Assembly (NCBI RefSeq): GCF_009908295.1 | Contig: NZ_JAAALO010000001.1 | Coordinates: 930,001-994,000 of the forward strand | Length of the DNA stretch: 64,000 nucleotides | Reading direction: 5' to 3' | Source: Micromonospora rubida | GTDB taxonomy: Bacteria; Actinomycetota; Actinomycetes; Mycobacteriales; Micromonosporaceae | In this document: in pieces, positions 43,868-55,100 of the stretch | Layout of the letters: each line of letters starts with the position of its first letter | How positions within the stretch are numbered: position 1 is the first letter of the stretch | Position numbers and translations under genes: made by a program | Notes under the pieces: model-generated | The model's input: only the letters and a program-made list of their open reading frames with translations | Told to the model about the DNA's origin: nothing | Database searches by the model: none

Positions 43868-46800
43868 ATGCGCGTGAAACCCGGATCGAGACGGCCGCTC
43901 GCCGTCCTCGCGACGTTCGTCGCGATGTCGACGGCGGCGGTCGCGGCGCCCCCACCGGCCGCCGCCGGAAGCCCGCTGGCCCTGCCGGCTCCGGCCGGTT
44001 CCGCCCAGGCCGCCCCCACCCAGACCTCTCCCGCCCAGAACGCGAACCCGATCCAGCTCACCGGCGTCGGCGCGGGCCCGCACACCGTCACCCTGGTCAC
44101 GGGTGACAAGGTCACGCTGTCGAGCAGTGGCGGGCCGTACGCCGTCGACGTCGAAGCGGCCGCACGCCCGGACGGCAAGCGCCCCCAGTTCGTCACCCAG
44201 TCCGAACCCGGCGGCGTGTACGTGCTGCCGACCGACGCCATGCCGGCGGTCCAGGCCGGGCGGGTCGACCGGGAACTGTTCGACGTCAAGTACCTCGTGG
44301 AGCACGGCTACGCCGACGCGCGGACGGCGAAGCTGCCGGTGATCGTGCAGTACGCCGGTGACCGGGCCGCGAAGTCGGTGTCGGCGGCGGCCGCCGCACT
44401 CCCGGCGAGCACGCCCACCCACCAGTTGGAGAGCATCCAGGGCGCCGCGCTCGACGTGGCCAAGCAGGATGCGGGGAGCTTCTGGACCGCCGTACGCGGT
44501 GAGGTGCCGCAGCCGGGTCAGCCGGCTGCCGCGCGGACCAGTGGACTCGGCGGCGGCATCGCCAAGCTGTGGCTGGACCGCAAGGCCACCGTCAACCTGG
44601 ACTACAACCTGTCGCTGATCGGCGCCCCGCAGGCGTGGGCGGCCGGTCACGACGGCACCGGGGTGAAGGTCGCGGTGCTGGACACCGGGATCGACGCCAC
44701 GCATCCGGACCTCGCGGGCAGGATCGCCACGTCGCGGTCCTTCGTCCCCGGCGAGGACACGGGCGACGGGCACGGGCACGGCACCCACGTCGCCGCCACC
44801 GTCGCCGGTAGCGGGGCGGCCTCCGGGAACGCGCGCAAGGGCGTGGCACCGGGCGCGCAACTGGTGATCGGCAAGGTCCTCAACGCGGCTGGGGAGGGAC
44901 AGGATTCCTGGATCATCGAGGGCATGGAGTGGGCGGCGACCAGCGGAGCCAAGGTCGTGAGCATGAGCCTCGGGGGCGCGCCGACCGACGGGTCCGACCC
45001 GATGAGCGAGGCCGTCAACGAGCTCACCGCGTCGACGGGGACGCTGTTCGTGATCGCGGCCGGCAACGCCGGCGCGGAGCGGACGGTCGGCACGCCGGGC
45101 GCGGCAGCCGCGGCGTTGACGGTGGCCGCGACCGGCCAGACCGACCTGCTCGCCGGCTTCTCCAGCCAGGGGCCACGACTGGACGGGGCACTCAAGCCCG
45201 ACATCGCCGCGCCGGGAATCGACATCGTGGCGGCCCGCGCCGCCGGCACCACCATGGGCAACCCGGTCGACGAGCGCTACACGAGCGCCTCGGGTACCTC
45301 GATGGCCACTCCGCACGTGGCCGGCGCGGCCGCGATCCTGGCCCAGCAGCACCCCGACTGGACCGCCGTCCAGCTCAAGTCGGCGTTGATGAGCACCAGC
45401 AAGGACGCCGGCCACACCGTCTACCAGCAGGGCGCCGGTCGGGTCGACATCGCCCGGGCCGACCGGCAGGGGGTGTTCGCGACGACCCCGAACGTCGACT
45501 ACGGAATGCTGCCCGTCACCCAGCCGGGGACGGCGAGCCGGCAGGTCAGCTACGCCAACCTGACCGGCGAGCCGGTGACCCTCACCCTCGCCACGACACT
45601 GGCCAACACCAAGGGGACCGGCGTCGGCGACGCGCTGCGCACCGAGCCCACGGTGACCGTGCCGGCCAACGGTACGGCGACGGTGGCGGTGACCGTCGGC
45701 CTCGACAAGCTCGGGGAGGGCATGTACACCGGGGCCGTCGTGGCGACCGCCGGTGAGGTGCGGTTGACGACGCCGGTCGGGCTGGTGCGGGAGCCGGAGA
45801 AGTTCGCCCTGACCGTGCGTACCCTCGGCCGCAGCGGTGAGCCGCTGCACCCCGTCCTCCACGACGTGGTCGACGTGGCCGATTCGCGGGGACGTGTCCT
45901 CGAGGCGTACGCGCCGGAGCCTGGGGTGATCGTCCAGAACGTCCCCGCCGGCACCTACAGCGTGGCGCAGATCGTGTACTGGGTCGGAGACGACTCGCGG
46001 GTCAACAACGCCTGGCTGTTCGCCCCCGAGGTCACCGTGACCGGTGACACCGAGGTGGTCGTGGACGCGCGGCAGGCCCGACAGATCACCTTCAACACGC
46101 CCAAACCCGCCCAGCCGCTCAACAACAGCGGTGGGGAGTCGGCGTACCAGCGGACCGATGTCGGCGGGCAGTCGTACGGGTTCTCGCCGATCCTGGGGAC
46201 GCCGTGGGGTGCCTGGCAGCATCTGTGGGCGACACCGACCAAGCCGGTCAAGGTCGGCCAGTTCCGGTTCCGCCACCAGTGGACACTCGGACAGTCCGAG
46301 CTTGCGATGCAGATCCGCGGCGGGCGCGGGGTCGACCTGCACCCGATCGTCCCGGTCCGCTGGGAGGCGCAGGCTTCGGACGGCAGCTGGCAGCCCTACC
46401 AGTTCAGCAGCGACGGCTGGACCCCGTTCCGCACCGGGGATCTTCCGCTGGTCGACGCCGGCCGCGGTCGCCCGGAGGACCTCGCCGGCCGCGATCTTCG
46501 GGGCAAGCTCGCGCTGCTGGAGACCGATTTCGCGCCGAGCGGCGACCCACTCTGCTATGTGCTGATCGCCAACGTGGAAGCGGTCCGCGCCGCCGGCGCC
46601 GCCGGGCTGGTCGTCTTCCCGTCGAACCCGGGGTGTGCGACGCCGCTGTGGATCGGCCAGGAACAGTTCAAAGAGCCACGGCCGGCGAACATCGCCAACG
46701 TGTCGCTGTCCACCAAGGAGGGTCTCCTGCTGCGGAACCGGCTCGCCGGGCAACAGGTGACGATCCGGACGACGGCGACGCCGGAGACGCCCTACACCTA

Positions 46801-47929
46801 CACACTCAACCCGTACGAGGAGGGGCGGATCCCGAACTCGCTGCGCTACACCTTCACCGAGCAGCAGCTCGCCCGGGTCAACACGAGCTTCCACGCCGAC
46901 CAGCCGACCAGGATGAACGACTGGCGGTTCACCTGGAAGCAGGATGACCTCGTCATGCTCGGCACCGGCACGGCCATGGGTGAGATGGCGTTCACCGCGC
47001 CACGTAGTCGGGTCGAGTACGTCGGACCGCTACGCCCCGACGTCATCCACGAAAAGGGCGTGGCAGCTCGGGAGTCGGACACGCAACATGCGACGCGATT
47101 CTTCACCGCCGTTCACGATCGGCCGACCACCACCGACCAGCACTGGTTCGCCGGTCCGCACACGCCCGGTCCCTACACCACCGGTGACGACGTCTACGAC
47201 GTTGTCGACCGCTACGGACCGAGCACCACAACGGCAGTGAGCTTCTGCATGACCTGTCGCCAGGGCAACGGTCTGGTCGTGCGTCCCGTCGACGCCTCGG
47301 CCAACCGGGGCGACCGGCAGATGCACACCGGGTCGGCCGACCGGGAGATGCGGCTGTCCAAGGACGGCGTGGACATCACCCCGGCCCAACTCGGGATCAT
47401 CCGGGTGTTCCCGCTGTCGGACGGGCCGGGGAAGTACCGCCTCACCTCGCAGGATGCCAACAACTCCTCGGCGTGGACGTTCACCTCGGCGCCACCGACG
47501 AAGGCCGCGATTCCACCGGGTCACACCTGCCTGCCCGAAGGCTTCAGCCCGGGGCACTGCCGACCGGAACCACTGGTGTACGCCAGCTACGACCTCGGTG
47601 CCACCATCGACCTGAAGAACACCGTGTCGGCCCAGGGCAGGCACACGTTCCGGGTCAACGCGTTCCACGAGCGGTCCAGCGCGGCGATGCCGGCGATCGC
47701 CGGGCTGAAGCTGTGGAGGAGCACCAACGGCGGAAAGACCTGGGAGACCGTGAGCGTCAAGCGGGACCGGGCCGGCAGCTACGTCGCCACCACCACCTAC
47801 GGCCATGCGGCCGGCAAGAAGGTCAGCTTGAAGGTCGAAGCCTGGGACACCGCGGGTAACCGCCTCCAGCAGACCACCCTGGGGGCGTTCACGCTCCGCA
47901 CCACCGGCCACAGCGGCCCGACGCGGTAA
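43868..47929 (+). CDS. Secreted S8 family serine peptidase (subtilase)
   Basis: A 1353-residue protein from ATG 43868, with AAGGAG 7 bases upstream. A signal peptide (to about residue 30) and a propeptide (~55-245) precede the catalytic domain. The triad is complete: Asp272 (VLDTGID), His304 (GHGTHVA) and Ser478 (GTSMATPHVAG). Oxyanion Asn is in AAGNAG. A Fn3-like region, then a PA-like segment (about 871-928, RGKLALLE, AAGAAGLVVFP) and beta-rich C-terminal domains follow. It resembles large actinomycete extracellular subtilases. It has its own ribosome site and probably depends on the upstream LuxR-type regulator. No sign of T7SS export. Confidence 0.92.
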   Translation: MRVKPGSRRPLAVLATFVAMSTAAVAAPPPAAAGSPLALPAPAGSAQAAPTQTSPAQNANPIQLTGVGAGPHTVTLVTGDKVTLSSSGGPYAVDVEAAARPDGKRPQFVTQSEPGGVYVLPTDAMPAVQAGRVDRELFDVKYLVEHGYADARTAKLPVIVQYAGDRAAKSVSAAAAALPASTPTHQLESIQGAALDVAKQDAGSFWTAVRGEVPQPGQPAAARTSGLGGGIAKLWLDRKATVNLDYNLSLIGAPQAWAAGHDGTGVKVAVLDTGIDATHPDLAGRIATSRSFVPGEDTGDGHGHGTHVAATVAGSGAASGNARKGVAPGAQLVIGKVLNAAGEGQDSWIIEGMEWAATSGAKVVSMSLGGAPTDGSDPMSEAVNELTASTGTLFVIAAGNAGAERTVGTPGAAAAALTVAATGQTDLLAGFSSQGPRLDGALKPDIAAPGIDIVAARAAGTTMGNPVDERYTSASGTSMATPHVAGAAAILAQQHPDWTAVQLKSALMSTSKDAGHTVYQQGAGRVDIARADRQGVFATTPNVDYGMLPVTQPGTASRQVSYANLTGEPVTLTLATTLANTKGTGVGDALRTEPTVTVPANGTATVAVTVGLDKLGEGMYTGAVVATAGEVRLTTPVGLVREPEKFALTVRTLGRSGEPLHPVLHDVVDVADSRGRVLEAYAPEPGVIVQNVPAGTYSVAQIVYWVGDDSRVNNAWLFAPEVTVTGDTEVVVDARQARQITFNTPKPAQPLNNSGGESAYQRTDVGGQSYGFSPILGTPWGAWQHLWATPTKPVKVGQFRFRHQWTLGQSELAMQIRGGRGVDLHPIVPVRWEAQASDGSWQPYQFSSDGWTPFRTGDLPLVDAGRGRPEDLAGRDLRGKLALLETDFAPSGDPLCYVLIANVEAVRAAGAAGLVVFPSNPGCATPLWIGQEQFKEPRPANIANVSLSTKEGLLLRNRLAGQQVTIRTTATPETPYTYTLNPYEEGRIPNSLRYTFTEQQLARVNTSFHADQPTRMNDWRFTWKQDDLVMLGTGTAMGEMAFTAPRSRVEYVGPLRPDVIHEKGVAARESDTQHATRFFTAVHDRPTTTDQHWFAGPHTPGPYTTGDDVYDVVDRYGPSTTTAVSFCMTCRQGNGLVVRPVDASANRGDRQMHTGSADREMRLSKDGVDITPAQLGIIRVFPLSDGPGKYRLTSQDANNSSAWTFTSAPPTKAAIPPGHTCLPEGFSPGHCRPEPLVYASYDLGATIDLKNTVSAQGRHTFRVNAFHERSSAAMPAIAGLKLWRSTNGGKTWETVSVKRDRAGSYVATTTYGHAAGKKVSLKVEAWDTAGNRLQQTTLGAFTLRTTGHSGPTR

Positions 47930-47945
47930 CCGACAACCGACGGCG

Positions 47946-47977
47946 AAGGGGCGGGACCCGGCCGGGTCCCGCCCCTT
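47946..47977. terminator. Bidirectional terminator: 32-bp perfect palindrome
   Basis: A perfect 32-bp inverted repeat with no unpaired loop bases, centred between 47961 and 47962 (arm AAGGGGCGGGACCCGG), lies between the convergent subtilase gene and giant 3. The arms end in AAGG/CCTT, giving a short pyrimidine run on each side. Confidence 0.75.
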
Positions 47978-48022
47978 CCGCCTGGCGGGGACCGCGCGGG
48001 TGGGGCGCCCGGCCGAGCGGCT

Positions 48023-51000
48023 TCACGCGTGGAACACCACCTCGACGTACCAGATGTCGTCCTGTCCCGCATTGTCGCCGACCCGGCCGGTGACCCAGTC
48101 GCCGAGGTCCCGCAGGCTGCCCTCGCGCGGCCCACCGCCGGCCGCCGGCACGTACCACCGCAGTCCCCCGCCGGGAAGCACCACGCCGACGGCGACCGCG
48201 CCCGCGGCGACGACCACGACCCGGGTACCCGGCCGCGGGTCGGCCGGCGGCTGCCGGGTCGGCCCCGACGCGGCGAACCCCGAGCCGGGGTTCGCGTTCA
48301 GCAGGTCGGCCATGACATCCGCACGCTGCCCCGGCGCCGTCGCCGCCAACCAGACGGCGGCCACGTCGTCGGGACGGGAACCGTCCACCCGCCGGCTCGG
48401 CGCGGCACCGGTGGGCGCCGGCCAGACCTCGGTGCTCAGGCCGTCGGCCAGGACCCGCACACCGGCGACGTCCGTCGGCGGATCCGGCTGGGTCACCCAC
48501 CGGTACGCCAGAAGCCCCTGATGGCGGTTCACGTCCTCCAGCAACGCGGCCACGCTGTCACCGAAGTCGTGCAACGACTCGACCTGCGTCTCGTGCAGAA
48601 TCTCCAGCCGCTCCCATGCCTCCGGCCGGCGGACGTGCGCGTCCAGATCGTCCCGGACGGGCTGCGGCAACTGCCTGATGGCTTCGTCCACGGTCTCCGG
48701 GCGGCCGGCGGCGTTCAGCCGCACCACCTCCCCACCGGGGTAGGCGAGATACGGCCGCAGCCGCTGTCTCGCGGCGTCACCGACCCGCAACTCCACCATG
48801 ACGCCGAGGCTTCGGGCGAGATCGCGCGCGATCCGGACCCGATCCAGGGTCAGTACGCCCTTCTCGTCCGACTCTCGACTGACCGCGTCGGGCTCCGGCC
48901 GCGCCGCGACGGCGGTCAGCACCAGACGGGCCGGAGGCGTGCCACCATGCTCCGCGCGCAGTTGGCGGGCCAACTCGGCGACGGCGGCGGACGGGCCGTA
49001 ACCCGACCGGGCGAGGTCGGCCAACACCGCGTCCACATCCGTGCCGGAACCGGCCGGCAAGCTCGGCGGAACCGGCAGGTCGACCTCGGCCTGCGCCGTC
49101 TCCCAGGCCGCCTCACGCGCCACCGTGACCCGGTCGAGCACCTCGACGGCCTGAACGTGCGCATCGAGCGACGTCTCCCGGGCCCGCAGGTCCTCCCGAG
49201 CATCCTGCGTTCGCACGCGCAGGGCCGGCATCTCCCGCGCAAGGTCGCGGAGAGTCTCGTCAGCCCGCTCGATGTCCTCGTTCGCCTCGTCGAGCGCCTT
49301 CCGGGCGACGCCGAGATCCCGCTGCGCCTGATCGAGGGCCTGCTCGGCAGCCGCCACCTGCTGCCCGTCCCCGGTCCCGGCCTGCTCGACAGCCCGAACC
49401 CGCCGCTCGACAGCCTCCTTCTTCTCCCGCACCTGCTTCCGCAGCTCCGGCAGCTCATCCACCCGGCTGGCGCGCGTCGCCTCGGCTGCGCTGAACTGGG
49501 TTCCCGCCTCTCGGAGTCCGGCCTCCGCAGCAGCCACCCGGACCGCCGCGCCCGCGTGTGCCTGCTCGACGGTCCCGAGGCGCTGACGTGCCTGATCGAG
49601 GGCGTCATGAGCCCGCTGGAGTTCACGGGCGGCCTGCTGCTGCCGCTGCCGCGCATCCTGCCGACCCGTGCCCTCCACACCCGAATCGGTAACCGCCGAC
49701 GCCGGCGAGTAGAGCCGATCGGCGAAGTGGCGTAGCGCCGCGCCGGGGGCGGGGGCCGTGCCGGCTCCGAGCTCCCGGATCGCCCCGGCCCACCGCTCCC
49801 GCTGGGTCATGGGCTGCTCTCGCACCTCGCGCACCAGGGCAGTGACGGCGGCGTCGTCCACGGTGAGGCCGGCGAGCATGTTGCCGGTCAGACGCAGAAT
49901 CCGCGCGTCGATGGCGGCCGCCGGGCCCGGCACGGAGCCCGCCAGGTTCGCCAACGCCGCCACCGCGGCGGGTTCGGCCAACTCCGGGCTGGTGAGCAGG
50001 TCCGTCAGCAGCCGATCCCGCCCGGTGAGCCCGTCCTCGGCCGTGGCCGGCGCGTCGGGCCGGGCCGGACCCCGCAGATACCGGTACGCGTCGTCCAACC
50101 GACCGTAACGGGCCAGGGTGAGCAACGCGTCCAAGGCCGCGAGGTGGGACTCGCCGGGCCGCCCGAGGCTCCTGCTCCCAAGCTCGTCGCGGGTACGGTC
50201 GGACAACAGCTCCCGCCCGTGGGTGTTCAGGAACTCACGCGACCGCCCCCAGTCGACGATCCCGCTCCAGCCGTCGAGCGCACCGAACATCGGAGGCATC
50301 GCATGATGCGGGACGACGGAGGGGTGGCCCGCCGAGGTCCCCGCGCTGGCTGACGCCGGCCCGGACCGCAGGGCCGCGATCAGGCCCGCAGCGTCGGAGA
50401 CTTCTGCCCAACGCGCGGCCAGGTCAGCGGCGGTCAACCCGCCTGCGGCCGCCTCCAGCTCGGCCAGGGCACCGGGGGCGCGCGCGATCTCTCCGATCAG
50501 TCCGGCGATGCGGTGGTAGTCCATCTTCTTGACGACGTCGAGTGCCTCGCGCAGCAGCGCCACGTCCCCGGCCCGCTGTTCTGGCACCTCGTCGTGGAGG
50601 CTGGCCAGGGCTCGACTCCAGCCCCGCAGCCAGTCCTGCCCACGGCCGGGGTACGCGGCGGTCTCGACGGCCCGGAACGTCGCCACGGGACCGACCGTCG
50701 GGTCGAGGATGTCCGCCACGGCCCGCAGCATGCCGACGTCGTGGGAAGCGATCCACTGCGCCGAGGTCGCAGTGCCGGGCGGGGCGGCCTCCGCGAGGTC
50801 GGCCAGCGCACGCAGGGCAGCCGGGGACGGCAGGTCGCTCACCGCCGCGACGAGGAGATCGTGCCGGTTTCCCCGATCGCCCTCCTGGAGGTAGCGGTAG
50901 GCCGCCTCCGACTGGTCGGCGCGAATCGCGTCGAGCAGCGCTCGGTGCAGGTTCAGCACCGGGGCGTCGAGGCCGGACCGCGCCAGATCGGTTCCGTCGG

Positions 51001-52171
51001 CGCGCAGCACCGCCAGGTTGTCCATCGCGAACTGGCGCGAGGCCGCCCAGGCGCCGTCGTGCAGCAGCCAACTCGTGAACACGTCCGGCTCGACAAGGGT
51101 GACAGCGCCCGCGCCGGCAAACTCGCCGTGGAACTCCTCAGCGGTCAACGACCGCGTCGACGAACCCAACGGATCATGCACCAGGAAACCACCGTCGACC
51201 TGGACCCGCGCCGCGACAGCACCCTGCTCACGAGCGATCCACACCCCGGTCCCCGGCCGCAACACAGGCGGCACCCCGGGCAACGGCCCCACCGTGGCCC
51301 AACCGGCCCGCAACCCCCCGGCCCGCAAACCGTCGGCCAGACCCCGCCGCGCCCGACCGGCCCGGCCGTCGGCCGTGCCGCTGTCGTGCCGCCCCACGGA
51401 AGAAGCCGCACCCGCCCCGCCGGGCAGACCCTGGGCAAGCCACTGGACGGCGCCATCGTCGGCCTCCTCGCGCGCCCGGCGGATTCGCTCCTCCAGTTCG
51501 GGGGGCAGCACCGCAGCCGCCTCGAACTGCAGCGGAGTGCGCGCGAGCAACTCCTCGTAGATCCGCACCCGCTCCGCCCCGTCGATCGCGGCCGCGTCGG
51601 CACGCCGCACCAGCTCGGGGTCGAGCGCCCCGACCACCTGCTCCGAGGTGACCGGGGTGCGAGACGCGCCATCCTGCCGCAGCTGCACCACCCGTCCCAG
51701 CGGGTCGATCCGGTACCGGTTGACCGTGGGGCCGTCGGTGACCTCCAGGTCGAGGTGGGTGTTCAGCTCGAACGCCACGCCCCGGGCCACGGTGACCGGA
51801 TCCTGGCCGAGCATCTCCAGTTCCTCGGTCGGCCCGAGGGGCGCCGAGCCGGGTGGGTGCGCCCGAGCAACCTGGGCGATGATCGCGGGGACGGCGGCCT
51901 CGAACTGACGCACGGTCGCGTCGGGCAGTGGGACGCCCGCTGCGGGCCGTGCGCGGTGCTGGGCGACCAGCCCGTCGTGATCCGCTACGGCCCGCTGCCC
52001 GTCGGACAGCGACTCAAGGTGGCCGATCGCCCAGCCCCGCACGGTCTCCAGGCGCTGCCGGGCCTGTTCGGCGGTGCTGGCGGTGAGCTGGATCGGGCCG
52101 ACCGGGTCGTAGCGGTTGCCCAGCTCGTCGCGGATGAGCAGGGCCGTGTGCGCGGCCGCCTGGCCGGGGTC
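48023..52171 (-). repeat. Block B of the giant 3 internal duplication
   Basis: This block of about 4.15 kb is collinear with 59820-64000 at the protein level from AAAHTALLIRDELGNRYDP to DDIWYVE. Some parts are nearly identical at the DNA level (about 51120-51460 against 62940-63300). The block ends the protein four residues after DDIWYVE, whereas block A runs on into the peptidase-like region. Confidence 0.88.
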
Positions 52172-55100
52172 GAAGTCGCCGGCCTGGATCGTCTGGCCCG
52201 CCACCGGGCCCCTGGCCATCTCCACGGGCGTGGTCCGGACCAGTAGCCCTTCCAGGCCGAACGAGCGCGCGGTCGGTCCCGGCGCGGGCCAGGCGGACGG
52301 CGGCTGGCCGGTCCACTGATCCGACGCGGTCAGCCGGCGCTGAACCTCGTGCACCTCGTCGGCGAACATCTCCACGTACACGTCACCGGGAACCCAGCCG
52401 GTGCTGGGGACGCCGGCGCCGAACCGTTCCGGCCCCATCGAGGACAGCCCCCGGTCCGGCAGAAACGCGCGGTGGCGGTGCGCGACTCCGTCGAGCCTGA
52501 ACCGGCCGCGCACCCGGACCAGGTAGACCGGGCCCTGCATCTTCAGCTGGTTCTCGCCGCGCCTGCTGTCCTCGTAGCTGGCACCGTAACTCATCGGCGC
52601 GGACCGGTTGCCGCCGGTGGTGATCTTGACCGTGGCGGTCCGGTCCCCCTGCGGACCGGTGCTGGGGCTGCCGATCTTCTTCGCGCCGTACGACAGCTCC
52701 GCGTCGACGTTTGGCCGCCACCGGTCGCGCGACTGGATGGCGGAGGTGAAGACCTGGAACTTCGCGTACCGCCCGGTGCCGGTGCTGTTGACGATCTTGC
52801 TGATGATCTCCAGGGAGTGCAGCGACGCGTACAGCCGCATGGCGACCCGGCTGTTCGACAGGCCGGCGGTGAAGAGGTGGGAACCGAGCAGGTACCCGTC
52901 CGCCGGTAGCGCGTTCGGCAGGTGGCTGTCGACGTTGACCCGGGACAGCAGCCCGGACAGCGCCATGCTGCCCCGATAGGCCGGGTCGTTGGCGGTCGCG
53001 CTGAGCAGGCGGGCCATGAGCGCGCGGGCGGCCGGGAAGAGGGCGTCGGCCAGCACCCCGCTGACGTAGGCGTCGTTGGGCAGGGACGGCAACGCACGTA
53101 GGTCCAGCTCCGTCGAGCGGGGCATCGGGACGGCCTCCGCCAGCCCCTTGGGCACCTTGAACTCGATCTGTGCCCGGTGCTCGGTCCGCGACTCGATCGG
53201 GGCGGGGGGCCCTCCGGCGACATAGGCGTTCAGCGCGTCCGACACGTCGACGAAGAAGTTGTTGATGGGCCGGCCCGCCATCTTCACCCGCCTGGCCTCC
53301 ACCGTGACCATGGCGTCGGTGATCGCGCGGTAGTGGCCGCTCCAGTCGTAGACGGCCTGGTAGTCGGTTCCCTGCCTGGCATCCTTGACGCTGCGCCCCC
53401 GCTGCGGGGCGAACGAGAGCGAGGCGTGGCCCGGGACCGGCTTGCCGTCGCCCGTGTACCCGACGTCGGCCAGCACGGCGCTCAGACCCAGGGACCTGCC
53501 GAGGATGGTCGCGAAGGCCCTGATGGCCATCTTGTAGTTCTCGATGCCGTACTCGGCCACCCAGTCGGTGTAGCGCGGCCAACCTGTCAGGGTGGCCGAC
53601 AGCTTCACCTCCACGATCTCGGCGGTGAGTGCGTCCCGGCGGCGGGCGAAGTAGAACATCACGCCGTTGTGCTGGTGCAGCATGTCGTTCACGAGGGCGT
53701 TGGCGCGCTGCCCCGCCATGGTGGCCTGGAGCGCGTCCGCGCCGCCCGGCAGGACGCCGATGGGCTGCCGGGCGGACGAGAACATCAGGATGCCCTGGTC
53801 GGCCCCCTCCGCGGGCCAGTCCTGGTGCCTGGGACTGAACATTCCCGGGGCGACCGCGTCGACCTGGGTGCGGACCGCGTCGAGCAGCGTCGTGGTGGAC
53901 CTCGGCCCGCTGTCCGCCGCGGGCGCGTCGGTGAACAGGGTCATCTCGTCGATGCCCGCGTGACCCAGGGTCCGGTCCCCGGTGCGGGTCAGGTACGGGG
54001 GCAGGGTCAATTTGGCGAACGGGTTGACGTCGGGGGCCAGGTCGAGCCGGAAGTCCGTGACGAACCGCTCCCGACGCTGCGAGTCGAGCACGGCACCCCG
54101 CTGCTCCGGGTCGGCGTGCCGGACGGCGAGCGTCCGCGCCCACCTCTGGATCCGGTGCAGGGCCAGATGGGTGTCGAGGTCGAGGGGATCGGAGGCCAGA
54201 CGATCGGTCACGTCCTGCCGCCACCGGCTCAGCAGCCCGGCCACCGTGTTGCCGCTGAGCGTCAGCTCCCCCCGGGCCCACCGGCCCAACGCATCCGTCA
54301 GCTGGACGTCGCTGACCGGCAGCCGGGTCGCGGCGTACTGCGCCAGCGCCTCGGGCTCGGGCAGCAGGAAGACCATGGTGCGCCCGGCGACCCGGTCGGC
54401 AGCCGGCACCTGAGACCGTTCCCAGACGAACCCGACTTCCTTCTTGCGCCCGCCGCGCATGCCGAAGTCGACCTGCGCCTCGAAGGCGTACGCGCGGCCG
54501 AAGGCCAGCTTGATCATTTCCAGGCCGCCCGCGCGCTTGGTCTCCGCGGTGGCGGACCTGCCCGCCTTCACGGACAACGACTCGCTGTAGCTGATGGTCC
54601 ACTTGCCGGCCTTCCAGGCCAGGCTGATACCCGGCAGCTTGCCGGAGAACGAAGCCGACCAGTTGGCGGCGTTCACGATCTCCGCCTGGTACAGCTCGAT
54701 CAGGCCGGTGACGTACTTGTCCACGGTCGCGCCGACGAACCGCGTGCCGTGGATGCGCTCCACGTTGATCGACAGGGCCGCCCTGGTCTGGGTGAGGAAG
54801 TTGGACTCGAAGAGGCTGTCGGTGCTGTACTCGCCGCGCAGCGCCTCCTTGAAGTGCGACTGGACGGCGATCGGGTTGGTCAGGCTCGCCAGCGGCTCGG
54901 CCATCGCCTGGCCGGCCCCGGCCAGGTCGGGGAACTGGCGCTGGGCCGCGGCGTGCAACCCGCTGGCGTCGAGGAAGTACAGCACGCTCTGGTTGAGCAC
55001 GGCCGCATCGGTATCGGTGGTATCGGCCCGGCTGAACGTGGACGGGTCGGTGTTGAGGCTCAGCAGCGCGGCGCGCACGGTGCCGGCTATCGGCTCCGAC